Part shown: positions 24,398-31,414 of the stretch, piece after piece
How positions within the stretch are numbered: the first letter of the stretch is position 1
How the letters are laid out: every line of letters starts with the position of its first letter
Assembly: GCF_041431135.1 (NCBI RefSeq)
Contig: NZ_CP107799.1
Location: 4,836,001 to 4,900,000, forward strand
Direction of reading: 5' to 3'
DNA: 64,000 nt
Source of the DNA: Streptomyces sp. NBC_00554
GTDB lineage: Bacteria; Actinomycetota; Actinomycetes; Streptomycetales; Streptomycetaceae
The notes under the pieces: generated by a model
Seen by the model: only the letters and a program-made list of their open reading frames with translations
The model's database searches: none
What the model was told of the DNA's origin: nothing
Program-made: the position numbers and the translations under genes

Positions 24398-25096
24398 ATG
24401 CGTACCCGGGTACGGGCCGGGGATTCGAGCGCGTTCGCGGAGCTTTTCGACAGCTACGCCCGCGCCGTCTACAACCATGCCTTCCGGCTGACCGCCGACT
24501 GGTCGACGGCCGAGGACGTGATGGCCGCGACCTTCATGGAGGCGTGGCGGCTGCGCGACAGGGTCGACCCCGAAGGCGGCTCCCTGCGGCCCTGGCTGCT
24601 GGGGATCGCCACCAACACCGCGCGCAACCAGCACCGGAGCAACCGCCGCTACCGCGCCGCCGCCAACGCCGCCGCCGCGGCCGAGATGTCGATGCCCGAC
24701 CACGCCGACGAGGTGGCCGGCCGGGTCGACGACCGCCGGCGTCTCGCCACCGCCCTCACCGCCCTCGCCAAGCTGCGCAGACCGGAACGCGAGGTCATCG
24801 CGCTCTGCCTGGGCGAGGGCCTGGACTACGAGGCCGCGGCGGAAGCCCTCGGCATCCCGGTCGGCACGGTCGCCTCCCGGCTGTCCCGGGCCCGCAGGAA
24901 ACTGCGTGCGCTGGCCGAGGCCGAACTGGCCCGCCCGCCGGCCCAGTCGCTCCGTCCGGCCACCGAACTGTCGCGCCCCGCAACGGAAGCAGCGCGCAAG
25001 AAAGTTCGCGAGAAACGGGAAGTCGGACTCCCCGCCCGACAGATAAGAGGCGATCACGCAAACGCGATCCGGCCCGCACAGGAAGGAAACCGATGA
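24398..25096 (+). CDS. ECF-type RNA polymerase sigma factor
   Basis: ATG at 24398, with GAGGTGAG 7 nt upstream; a GTG at 24386 is in frame but lies in that ribosome site. The 232-residue protein has sigma-2 (SAFAELFDSYARAVYNHAFRLTADWSTAEDVMAATFMEAW) and sigma-4 (LRRPEREVIALCLGEGLDYEAAAEALGIPVGTVASRLSRARRK at about 130-170). The C-terminal ~60 residues are Ala/Pro/Arg-rich. The stop overlaps the next gene's ATG (ATGA), a CU044_5270 family membrane protein that probably acts as its regulator. Upstream, TGTGACG is directly repeated and GTGAC-GCAG-GTCAC is palindromic (24328-24349). Confidence 0.92.
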   Translation: MRTRVRAGDSSAFAELFDSYARAVYNHAFRLTADWSTAEDVMAATFMEAWRLRDRVDPEGGSLRPWLLGIATNTARNQHRSNRRYRAAANAAAAAEMSMPDHADEVAGRVDDRRRLATALTALAKLRRPEREVIALCLGEGLDYEAAAEALGIPVGTVASRLSRARRKLRALAEAELARPPAQSLRPATELSRPATEAARKKVREKREVGLPARQIRGDHANAIRPAQEGNR

Positions 25097-26190
25097 ACGC
25101 GAACACGTCCCGGCAGAGCCCGGCAGAGTGGGACGAGAGCGATGAGCTCCTGTCCCGGACAGCGCGAGACCTGCCTACGGGCCGTCACCAGTTCCACAAG
25201 GAGCGTCTGATGGCCCAGATCCACGACACGCAGCAGCAGGACTCCCGTACCGCGACCCCTGCCAAGGCACGACGGTTCCAGCTGCCGCGTCCGGCGTTCG
25301 CACTGCCCGCGATGGTCGCGGCCGCCGCGGGGGCGGTCGTCCTGGCCTCCGTGCTGGGCCCCAACGGCGGCGGGGTCAGGGACGGCGGCGTCGCCACCGG
25401 ACCGGCCCTGACCACGGAGATCGGAACCGCGAGCACCAGCGGCCTGCCCCAGCTGCTCGACCAGATCTCGCTCGCGGCGGCCGACACCTCCCACCCGGAC
25501 GTCAAGCCCGGCCAGTACGTCTACATCGAGTCCAAGACGGCCGACACCTTCATCAAGACCGTCAACGACAAGTCCTCCCTGGCCAGCCATGAACTGCACA
25601 AGCGTCAGATCTGGGAGTCCGCGGACGGCGTCGAGGGCTGGCTGATCGACCCCGCGGTCAACGACGGCCCCGAGGGCGAGACCCTGACCCTGCCCGACGA
25701 GCAGGGCAACACCCCGACGGCGCATCTCGGCGCTCCGTCGTACGACTACCTCACCAAGCTGCCCACCGACCCCGACGCACTCCTCGCCAAGATCTACAAG
25801 GAGACCAAGGGCCAGGGAAACACCCCTGACCAGCAGGCCTTCAGCACCATCGGTGACCTGCTCGGCGAGAGTTACCCGCCTGCGGAGCTCTACTCGGCCC
25901 TGTTCGAGGCCGCCGCGAAGATCCCGGGCGTCGTCGTCGTCGACGACGCGGTGGACGCGGCAGGGCGGCACGGGGTGGCGGTGGCCCGGCTCGACGAGAC
26001 CAGCGGCCAGCGCGAGGAATGGATCTTCGACAAGAAGAGCCATGTCTTCCTCGGCGACCGCACCGTCCAGGTGCGCAAGAACGGCGGCACGGACGGACTG
26101 ATCACACCCGGCACGGTGGTCTACACCAGCGCCATCATGAACCGGGCCATCGTCGACGACATGAAGCAGACCCCGTCGCAGACCGGCTGA
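25093..26190 (+). CDS. CU044_5270 family membrane protein, probable sigma-factor partner
   Basis: ATG at 25093 after GGAAGGAAACCG, overlapping the sigma factor stop by 4 bp. The 365-residue product has a ~65-residue cytoplasmic N-terminus (DELLSRTARDLPTGRHQFHKERLMAQI), one membrane segment (ALPAMVAAAAGAVVLASVLG, about 75-95), and a large outer domain with KPGQYVYIESKTADTF and DAAGRHGVAVARLDE. The family is typically encoded next to ECF sigma genes and has an anti-sigma-like topology. I infer that it holds or tunes the partner sigma factor in response to an envelope signal. A perfect bidirectional terminator follows. Confidence 0.88.
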   Translation: MNANTSRQSPAEWDESDELLSRTARDLPTGRHQFHKERLMAQIHDTQQQDSRTATPAKARRFQLPRPAFALPAMVAAAAGAVVLASVLGPNGGGVRDGGVATGPALTTEIGTASTSGLPQLLDQISLAAADTSHPDVKPGQYVYIESKTADTFIKTVNDKSSLASHELHKRQIWESADGVEGWLIDPAVNDGPEGETLTLPDEQGNTPTAHLGAPSYDYLTKLPTDPDALLAKIYKETKGQGNTPDQQAFSTIGDLLGESYPPAELYSALFEAAAKIPGVVVVDDAVDAAGRHGVAVARLDETSGQREEWIFDKKSHVFLGDRTVQVRKNGGTDGLITPGTVVYTSAIMNRAIVDDMKQTPSQTG

Positions 26191-26222
26191 CACGCCCGTA
26201 CCCCCACCAGCCGGGTGACGAA

Positions 26223-26261
26223 GAAACCCCCCAGGTCAGGGTCCCTGACCTGGGGGGTTTC
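26223..26261. terminator. Perfect 39-bp bidirectional terminator
   Basis: Nineteen-base perfect arms (GAAACCCCCCAGGTCAGGG and complement) around a single T, with A-rich and T-rich ends giving a U-tract on each side. Its right end overlaps the stop codon of the minus-strand gene at 26261. Confidence 0.95.
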
Positions 26262-26578
26262 TAGTCCTGGCTGTTGCCTCGGCGCAGTGCGCGGGCGCAC
26301 CAGCCGATGACCGTGGCGTTGACCAGCGCGCCGACAACGACGGCGAGGAGGCCCATGGCGGCGCCGTCCGGCAGCACGAACAGTACGAAGCTGCCGGGGG
26401 CGGTGGCGAGGAGTGGGACGACTCCGGCCATGGACTCGTCCGAGCTGTCGCGGGCGTTCACCACGAGCACCCACACGAGCAGGGCGGCGCAGGCCGCGAG
26501 GTAGATGAGGGCGGCGACCTCGCCGAGCGCGTGGCGCAGTCGGCGCGGGAGGGTTCGGCCGGAATCGGTACCGGTCAC
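26261..26578 (-). CDS. SCO4225-like small membrane protein
   Basis: GTG at 26578 with GAGGAG 8 nt upstream. The 105-residue protein has three hydrophobic segments (LIYLAACAALLVWVLVV, VVPLLATAPGSFVLFVLP, MGLLAVVVGALVNATVIGW) and basic ends. The length and pattern match the SCO4225 family of Streptomyces membrane proteins; function is unknown. Its stop codon lies inside the bidirectional terminator. It is on the same strand as the two-component genes upstream, 31 bp from the response regulator stop, and may be the last gene of that operon. Confidence 0.75.
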   Translation of the reverse strand: MTGTDSGRTLPRRLRHALGEVAALIYLAACAALLVWVLVVNARDSSDESMAGVVPLLATAPGSFVLFVLPDGAAMGLLAVVVGALVNATVIGWCARALRRGNSQD

Positions 26579-26609
26579 GGGGTGGGCTCCTCGAAGGTGA
26601 GTGGAGACG

Positions 26610-27293
26610 TCAGAGGTGGGTGCCGGGCGGGTTCGGGCGGGCCAGACCGAGGTCGTACGCGAGGATCGTCGCCTGTACGCGGTCGCGCAGGCCCAACTTG
26701 CGCAGCAGCGCGTTCACATGGGACTTCACGGTGCCGACGGTGATGCCGAGTTCCCCGGCGATCTCCGTGTTGTTGAGGCCGGACGCGACCAGGGAGAGGA
26801 CGTTGCGCTGGCTGCCGGTCAGGGTGTCCAGCTCGCGGGGGCCGCTCCCGGCCCGGGTCCCGGTGGCCGCCCGGGACGCGTAGTGGCCGATGAGGCGGCG
26901 GGTCGCGGACGGGGCGAGCACACTCTCTCCGGTGGCCACCACCCGGATGCCGTGCAGCAGTTCGGAGGCGTGCACGTCCTTGAGCAGGAAGCCGGAGGCC
27001 CCGGCGCGCAGCGCGTCGAAGACGTACGCGTCGAGGTCGAAGGTGGTCAGGACCAGGACCCGGGGCGCGTTCTCCCGGCCCGTGATGATGCGGGTGGCGG
27101 CGATGCCGTCGAGTTCGGGCATCCGTACGTCCATGACGATCACGTCGGGGGCCAGCTCCGCGGCGAGACGTACCGCGGCCACTCCGTCGGCGGCCTCACC
27201 GACGACCGTCATGTCCTCCTCGGCGTCGATCACCGCGGCGAACCCCGCCCGTACGATGCCCTGGTCGTCGACGACCAGCACCTTGAGGCTCAT
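26610..27293 (-). CDS. NarL/LuxR-type response regulator (paralogue of 12744-13403)
   Basis: ATG at 27293 overlaps the kinase stop (ATGA). The 227-residue protein has a receiver domain (VLVVDDQ, DVIVMDVRMP, LVLTTFD, FLLKDVHASELL) and a LuxR helix-turn-helix (LTGSQRNVLSLVASGLNNTEIAGELGITVGTVKSHVNALL). It is clearly homologous to the regulator at 12744. It is coupled to the histidine kinase 27290-29668 and possibly followed in the same transcript by the SCO4225-like membrane gene. Confidence 0.93.
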   Translation of the reverse strand: MSLKVLVVDDQGIVRAGFAAVIDAEEDMTVVGEAADGVAAVRLAAELAPDVIVMDVRMPELDGIAATRIITGRENAPRVLVLTTFDLDAYVFDALRAGASGFLLKDVHASELLHGIRVVATGESVLAPSATRRLIGHYASRAATGTRAGSGPRELDTLTGSQRNVLSLVASGLNNTEIAGELGITVGTVKSHVNALLRKLGLRDRVQATILAYDLGLARPNPPGTHL

Positions 27294-29668
27294 CGTGCGC
27301 TCTCCTCGCTCTCCGGCGCTGCCGCGAGAGGCAGCCGGAGGCAGACCGTACCCGGCCGATCATTGGTCAGGGTGCCGCCGAGAGCCGCGACCCGGGCCGC
27401 AAGACGCTCCCGTACGGCGGGACGGGCGGCCCCCGGAACCCCGGTGGCCGTGAGCGTCAACGTACCGTCGTGCACGTCGAGTTCGAGTACCGCAGGCTCC
27501 TCGCCACCGGCCGCGAGCACCGTCTCGGCGGCGTGATAGGCGGCCAGGTCCACGGCGGTGGGCAGGTGTTCAGGTACGCGGTCGGTCAGCCGTATCTCCA
27601 CCTCGCGGCCGGTGGCCCGGGACTGGTGGGCGAGCAGGTCGAGGGCCTGGAGGGTGGGCTGCGGGCGCAGTTCGGGCCCCGTCTCGCCCTCACCCTCGCG
27701 GACCGCGTCGAGGAGGGCGCGCATCGCGGCCAGGGCCTCGCGGGCGCGTTCGGCGGTCGCGTCGAGCCTGCCCGCCTCCGCCTGCGCGACCATGTCGGCG
27801 GTGCGGGCCAGCACGGTGGTCTCGAGGCCCGCGGCGATCCGGCGCCGCTCGGCCCACGCGTCGCGGACGGCTTCCCCGGTCCAGGTGGCGAGCTGTTCCT
27901 CCCGCACACCCCGGGCGGCCAGGTCGCGCCGTCCGCGCAGGATGCCGCCCCACCAGGCCGCCCCGACCGCCAGGGACGCCCCGGCCGTGGCCGACGCGGC
28001 GACCGCCCAGGCGGGGACCGTCGTGCCGCGGTCGAGAACGGCGACGGTCAGGGCGGCCGTGTGCACGACCACGGCAGCGATTCGCTCCGCGCGGAGAGCA
28101 GTCGTAACACTGCGGGTCCGTGGGGGCTGGTCGCGCCCCGCGGCGGAGCCGCATATCGATACAGGCCCGCGCCCCTTTCGGGGCGCTGCCATACGCGCCG
28201 CCTCCGCCGCGAGGGCCGCACAGGTGGCGATCATGCTCAGCGCCGGTGGCAGAACGACCGGCCCGCTGTAGTCACCCACCGCCATCGCCACCGGCCACAA
28301 CAGGGCCAGGCCCAACAGGACGCCGTAAGCCGGGCGGGGTGCCCTGCGCAGCCACAGCAGCGCGACCGCCTGTGCCGCCGCCAGCAGGGCGAACAGCACG
28401 CCCGCCGACACATGCGAACTGCTCGACGCCGTCTCCGTCCGGATCACCAGCACCGGGAGCAGCGGCTGCAGGACCAGACCGACGGCGGCCGTCAGCTGGG
28501 CCACGCGGTAGCTCCGCGGGACGGACCGCTCCGCCGGGGCGGCGGTCCGGCCGGGCAGGACCGCGCGCACCTCCCAGCCGCCGTCCGCCGTCGGACCGCT
28601 GTGCAGGGTGCCGCCCGCCTCCCGTGCCCGGGACCGCAGGAAGCCCTGACCGCGTCCCCCGCCCAGGCCGGCGCCGTGCGCCGTCGAACCCTCCGGCGGT
28701 GCCGCGCTGGTGACGACGACGTCCGTGCGGGTGTCGCCGTACCGGCACCGCACCGTCGTCTGCGCACCGGGGGCGTGCCGGGCCACGTTGGTCAGCGCCT
28801 CGCGCACGATGCCGTACGCCGCGTCCGCGAGGGCGCCGTCCGGCAGGGGGTCGATCTCGCAGTCCACCTGCTGATCGAGGCGACGGAACCCCGCGACCAG
28901 GTCGAGGAGCCGGTCCTCCGGCGAGGGCAGGTCCTCCCGCGAGGGTGCCGGGGCCCGTACGGCGCCGAGTGCGCGGGTCACCTCGCGGCCGGTCCCGACC
29001 GCGAACTCCAGCGCCTCGGCGGCCAGTTCGGGTCGGCGGTCGCGCAGTCCCAGTGCCGCGCCCGCCGTGACGACCACGGCCGTCAGATGGTGGGCGCTGA
29101 CGTCGTGCAACTCCCTTTCCATACGGCGCCGTTCGACCGCCGGGAGCCGGTGGCGCTCGGTCTCGGCCCGCTTCAGGAGGAGTTCGGCCGTCTGTCGCGC
29201 GCGACGGGTCCGCCGTACGAGCAGGCCGGCGCCGCACGCGGCGGCGTACAGCAGAGCGGTCAGGACGAGGTCGAGTCCGTTCCGGTCGCTGAGGCCGTGC
29301 AGGCTGAGGCCCTGCAGAAGCTGCCAGGCGACGAGCGCAACCACGCACAACACAGCGGTGAAGGTGTCGCGTTCGGTCGCCACCGTGAACAGGGCCAGCG
29401 CGACACCCGCGGTGCCGAGTACCGCCATCGCCCCGGTGGGCAGCGGCCCGGCGCCGACCGCACATGCGGCCGCGACGAGGACGAGCGTGGTCACCGGGCG
29501 GGCACGGCGCAGCGCGAGCGCGGCCGTCACCGGTCCGGCGACCAGGGCCGCCACGAGCAGGGCGGACGCGGAGGGGACGGACCCGCGCAGCAGCGCCGCC
29601 CCGGGCCACACCAGGGCCTGGGCGCAGATCAGCAGGACCGGGAGCAGCCGGTCGTCGGTTCGATTCAT
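27290..29668 (-). CDS. Histidine kinase-pseudokinase fusion carrying an in-frame dispersed repeat
   Basis: ATG at 29668; 792 residues. The first half has about five membrane segments, the H-box MERELHDVSAHHL (His about 187), N-box REALTNVARHAPG and a Gly-rich loop GLGGGRGQG. The second half has new membrane segments (about 400-540), and then a degenerate kinase core where the H-box is RRIAAGLETTVLART (no His) and no N-box Asn is visible. Between second-half membrane segments, residues about 493-521 (RKGRGPVSICGSAAG, RDQPPRTRSV) are the translation of a dispersed Streptomyces repeat, absent from the paralogue at 13400. It is coupled to the response regulator. Confidence 0.9.
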   Translation of the reverse strand: MNRTDDRLLPVLLICAQALVWPGAALLRGSVPSASALLVAALVAGPVTAALALRRARPVTTLVLVAAACAVGAGPLPTGAMAVLGTAGVALALFTVATERDTFTAVLCVVALVAWQLLQGLSLHGLSDRNGLDLVLTALLYAAACGAGLLVRRTRRARQTAELLLKRAETERHRLPAVERRRMERELHDVSAHHLTAVVVTAGAALGLRDRRPELAAEALEFAVGTGREVTRALGAVRAPAPSREDLPSPEDRLLDLVAGFRRLDQQVDCEIDPLPDGALADAAYGIVREALTNVARHAPGAQTTVRCRYGDTRTDVVVTSAAPPEGSTAHGAGLGGGRGQGFLRSRAREAGGTLHSGPTADGGWEVRAVLPGRTAAPAERSVPRSYRVAQLTAAVGLVLQPLLPVLVIRTETASSSSHVSAGVLFALLAAAQAVALLWLRRAPRPAYGVLLGLALLWPVAMAVGDYSGPVVLPPALSMIATCAALAAEAARMAAPRKGRGPVSICGSAAGRDQPPRTRSVTTALRAERIAAVVVHTAALTVAVLDRGTTVPAWAVAASATAGASLAVGAAWWGGILRGRRDLAARGVREEQLATWTGEAVRDAWAERRRIAAGLETTVLARTADMVAQAEAGRLDATAERAREALAAMRALLDAVREGEGETGPELRPQPTLQALDLLAHQSRATGREVEIRLTDRVPEHLPTAVDLAAYHAAETVLAAGGEEPAVLELDVHDGTLTLTATGVPGAARPAVRERLAARVAALGGTLTNDRPGTVCLRLPLAAAPESEESAR
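28106..28190. repeat. Dispersed Streptomyces repeat inserted in a histidine kinase gene
   Basis: The stretch contains GGGGGCTGGTCGCGCCCCG, GCGGCGGAGCCGCATATCG and CGCGCCCCTTTCGGGGCG, the parts of a short repeat I recall as abundant in Streptomyces intergenic regions. Here it lies inside coding sequence and keeps the frame open. The ends are approximate. Confidence 0.65.
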
Positions 29669-29998
29669 GACGGAACCAGGCTATGGGCGCGGGTGCGCGG
29701 GTGGTGTCCGGCTGAAGGCGGATTCCGTTCTCTTACCTGGGTTATAGATGCGGCGGCGCCCGGTCGGAGGACGGTTCGGCAGCGTTCTCCACCCCTGGTT
29801 CAACGCGGTAATCGTCCCGCAGCCCGAGGACGGTGCAATGCCCCGCGCCCTAGTCTCGAACACATCGAGAAAGCGACCGAGAAAGTGATCGACCACCGGC
29901 TCCACCAGCGGTTTCTTGCAGGCTTTTCCGGTATCGCTTTCCCGTTCCATTCCGCAGGTGCACCGCACCTGCTCCCAACGAATTCAGGGGGATCTCCC
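29669..29998. other. Intergenic region, 330 bp
   Basis: No gene is seen. Weak plus-strand -10 candidates are TATAGA near 29743 and TAGTCT near 29851, both with poor -35 partners. They could serve the DUF5707 gene. The histidine kinase promoter must lie at the left end. Confidence 0.5.
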
Positions 29999-30466
29999 AT
30001 GTCCAAGCCCATGTCCAAGCGCATTGTCGTGTCGTCGCTCGTCGGCATTGCCGTCATCGGCGGAATAACCGCCGGCGGCCTCGCCATTGCCTCGGCCTCT
30101 GCCGCCACGAAGCCCACCTTGGAGAACAGCTCGGCCCGCTACGTCGCTCCGTCCGGCAGCAAGGCGGGCTCGCTCACCTTCACCACGGACGTGAGTGACG
30201 ACTCGGGCATCAAGGGTCTCAAGGTCATCCCGTGGCCCGCGGGTTCGGCGCTCGGCCTGACCGAGGCGGACCTTCAGCACGGGGAAAGCGCCAAGTGCAA
30301 GAGCACCTCGGACGAGACGTCCCGCTGCACCTACACGCTGAAGGTCACGGAGAAGGAGGCGGCCGAGCTGGACCAGGGCACCTGGTACATCTCGGCGCTC
30401 GCGACGGCCAAGGACGGCGACACGAAGTTCGATTCCATGACCGCCCGCTTCAACGTCACCCGCTGA
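29999..30466 (+). CDS. DUF5707-like secreted protein
   Basis: ATG at 29999 after AGGGGGATCTCCC. The 155-residue product has a signal peptide (KPMSKRIVVSSLVGIAVIGG, cleavage near ASA-AT about residue 36). The mature domain has YVAPSGSKAGSLTFTTDVSDD, SGIKGLKVIPWPAGS and two cysteines (SAKCKS, SRCTY), matching the DUF5707 pattern of short secreted Streptomyces proteins. Function is unknown. Its 3' end overlaps the convergent HxlR gene by 11 bp. Confidence 0.82.
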   Translation: MSKPMSKRIVVSSLVGIAVIGGITAGGLAIASASAATKPTLENSSARYVAPSGSKAGSLTFTTDVSDDSGIKGLKVIPWPAGSALGLTEADLQHGESAKCKSTSDETSRCTYTLKVTEKEAAELDQGTWYISALATAKDGDTKFDSMTARFNVTR

Positions 30467-30974
30467 CCCGCCCGCCTCGGCCGGGCCCGGCGTAGCGGTC
30501 GCGCATCGCCGGGCTCGCGGCCGGGCCGGCCGTGAAGACGTACGCGTCGCTGTCGTCGAGGCGGCGGCCGGTGCCGGCATCGACGACCGTGGGCTCGACC
30601 TCTTCGCCGGTGTTCGCGTCGACGAGGATCATGCTGCGTTCCTCCGGCGCGAGGCGGGAGTTGCCCCAGGCGGCGAGGGCCACGATGACCGGGCGCAGGG
30701 AGCGACCCAGGTCGGTCAGCACGTACTCGTGGCGGACGGGGTTCGCCTGGTACGGCCGGCGCTCCAGCAGGCCGTCCGTCACGAGGGTCTTCAGGCGGGT
30801 GGTGAGCATGCTGGAGGAGATGCCCAGGCTCTCCTGGAACTGGTCGAAGCGGGTGTAGCCGTCGAAGGCGTCGTGGAGGATCAGCAGCGTCCACCACTCA
30901 CCGACGTGCTGCACGGTGGTGGACAGCGGGCATTCCCGGTCCTCCAGCCTGATGCGACTCGCCACCGTGACCAT
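30456..30974 (-). CDS. HxlR family winged-helix regulator
   Basis: ATG at 30974 chosen; a GTG at 30965 has a better-spaced GGGAG. The 172-residue protein has the HxlR signature: CPLSTTVQHVGEWWTLLILHDAF, FDQFQESLGISSSMLTTRLKTL, GLLERRPYQ and HEYVLTDLGRSLRPVI. The C-terminal ~60 residues include an unusual DANTGEEVEPTVVDAGTGRRL stretch that might bind a ligand. It is divergent from the SnoaL-like gene, and the 68-bp gap holds a perfect inverted repeat, the expected operator. Confidence 0.93.
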   Translation of the reverse strand: MVTVASRIRLEDRECPLSTTVQHVGEWWTLLILHDAFDGYTRFDQFQESLGISSSMLTTRLKTLVTDGLLERRPYQANPVRHEYVLTDLGRSLRPVIVALAAWGNSRLAPEERSMILVDANTGEEVEPTVVDAGTGRRLDDSDAYVFTAGPAASPAMRDRYAGPGRGGRVSG

Positions 30975-30980
30975 CTCCCA

Positions 30981-31025
30981 GTTACTGCTAAAGTCGAAGT
31001 TAGTAGCTTCTATTTTAGCAGTAAC
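30981..31025. promoter_or_regulatory. HxlR-type operator: 12-bp arms spaced by 21 bp with nested palindrome
   Basis: GTTACTGCTAAA (30981-30992) and its exact complement (31014-31025) flank an inner GAAG-TTAGTAG-CTTC. The region is markedly AT-rich for this genome and lies between the divergent HxlR and SnoaL-like starts. Confidence 0.88.
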
Positions 31026-31042
31026 CGAGGGAGGAGACCGTC

Positions 31043-31414
31043 ATGAACCAGGACCAGGACCAGGACCAGCCCCTGACCATCACCCCGGACGCGCTGCCCG
31101 AGGTGATCACCCGCTATCTGAAGGCGCACCGCGCCCACGACACCGCCACCGCTGTCACCTCGTTCACCGATGACGCCACGGTGATCGACGACGGCCGTAC
31201 GTACCAGGGCGTCGCGGCGATCGAGGAGTGGCTGAACCGCTCCGCGACCGAGTTCACGTACACCATCGAACTCACCGGGGCCCAGCGGACCGACGAGACC
31301 CACTATGTCGCCGTGCACCACCTCGAAGGCGACTTCCCCGGCGGCACCGTCGACCTGCGCTACCGGTTCACCCTGCACGGCGATGCCATCGGACGCCTGG
31401 TCATCGGGCCGTGA
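31043..31414 (+). CDS. SnoaL-like/NTF2-fold protein
   Basis: ATG at 31043 after GAGGGAGGAGACCGTC. The 123-residue protein begins with an NQDQDQDQ run and has the NTF2-fold pattern (VITRYLKAHRAHDTATAVTSFTDDATVIDDGRTYQGVAAIEEW, ending DLRYRFTLHGDAIGRLVI). Such proteins are small cytoplasmic isomerases, hydrolases or ligand binders, and the reaction cannot be told from sequence. It is divergent from the HxlR gene with a strong operator between, so its expression is probably de-repressed by a small molecule or redox signal. It overlaps the convergent kinase by 14 bp. Confidence 0.88.
   Translation: MNQDQDQDQPLTITPDALPEVITRYLKAHRAHDTATAVTSFTDDATVIDDGRTYQGVAAIEEWLNRSATEFTYTIELTGAQRTDETHYVAVHHLEGDFPGGTVDLRYRFTLHGDAIGRLVIGP

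Noticed and set aside
27470-30466. A plus-strand frame of about 1,000 codons opposite the histidine kinase
   Set aside because: It is antisense to a well-supported kinase; only the end (29999-30466) is a real gene, the DUF5707-like protein.
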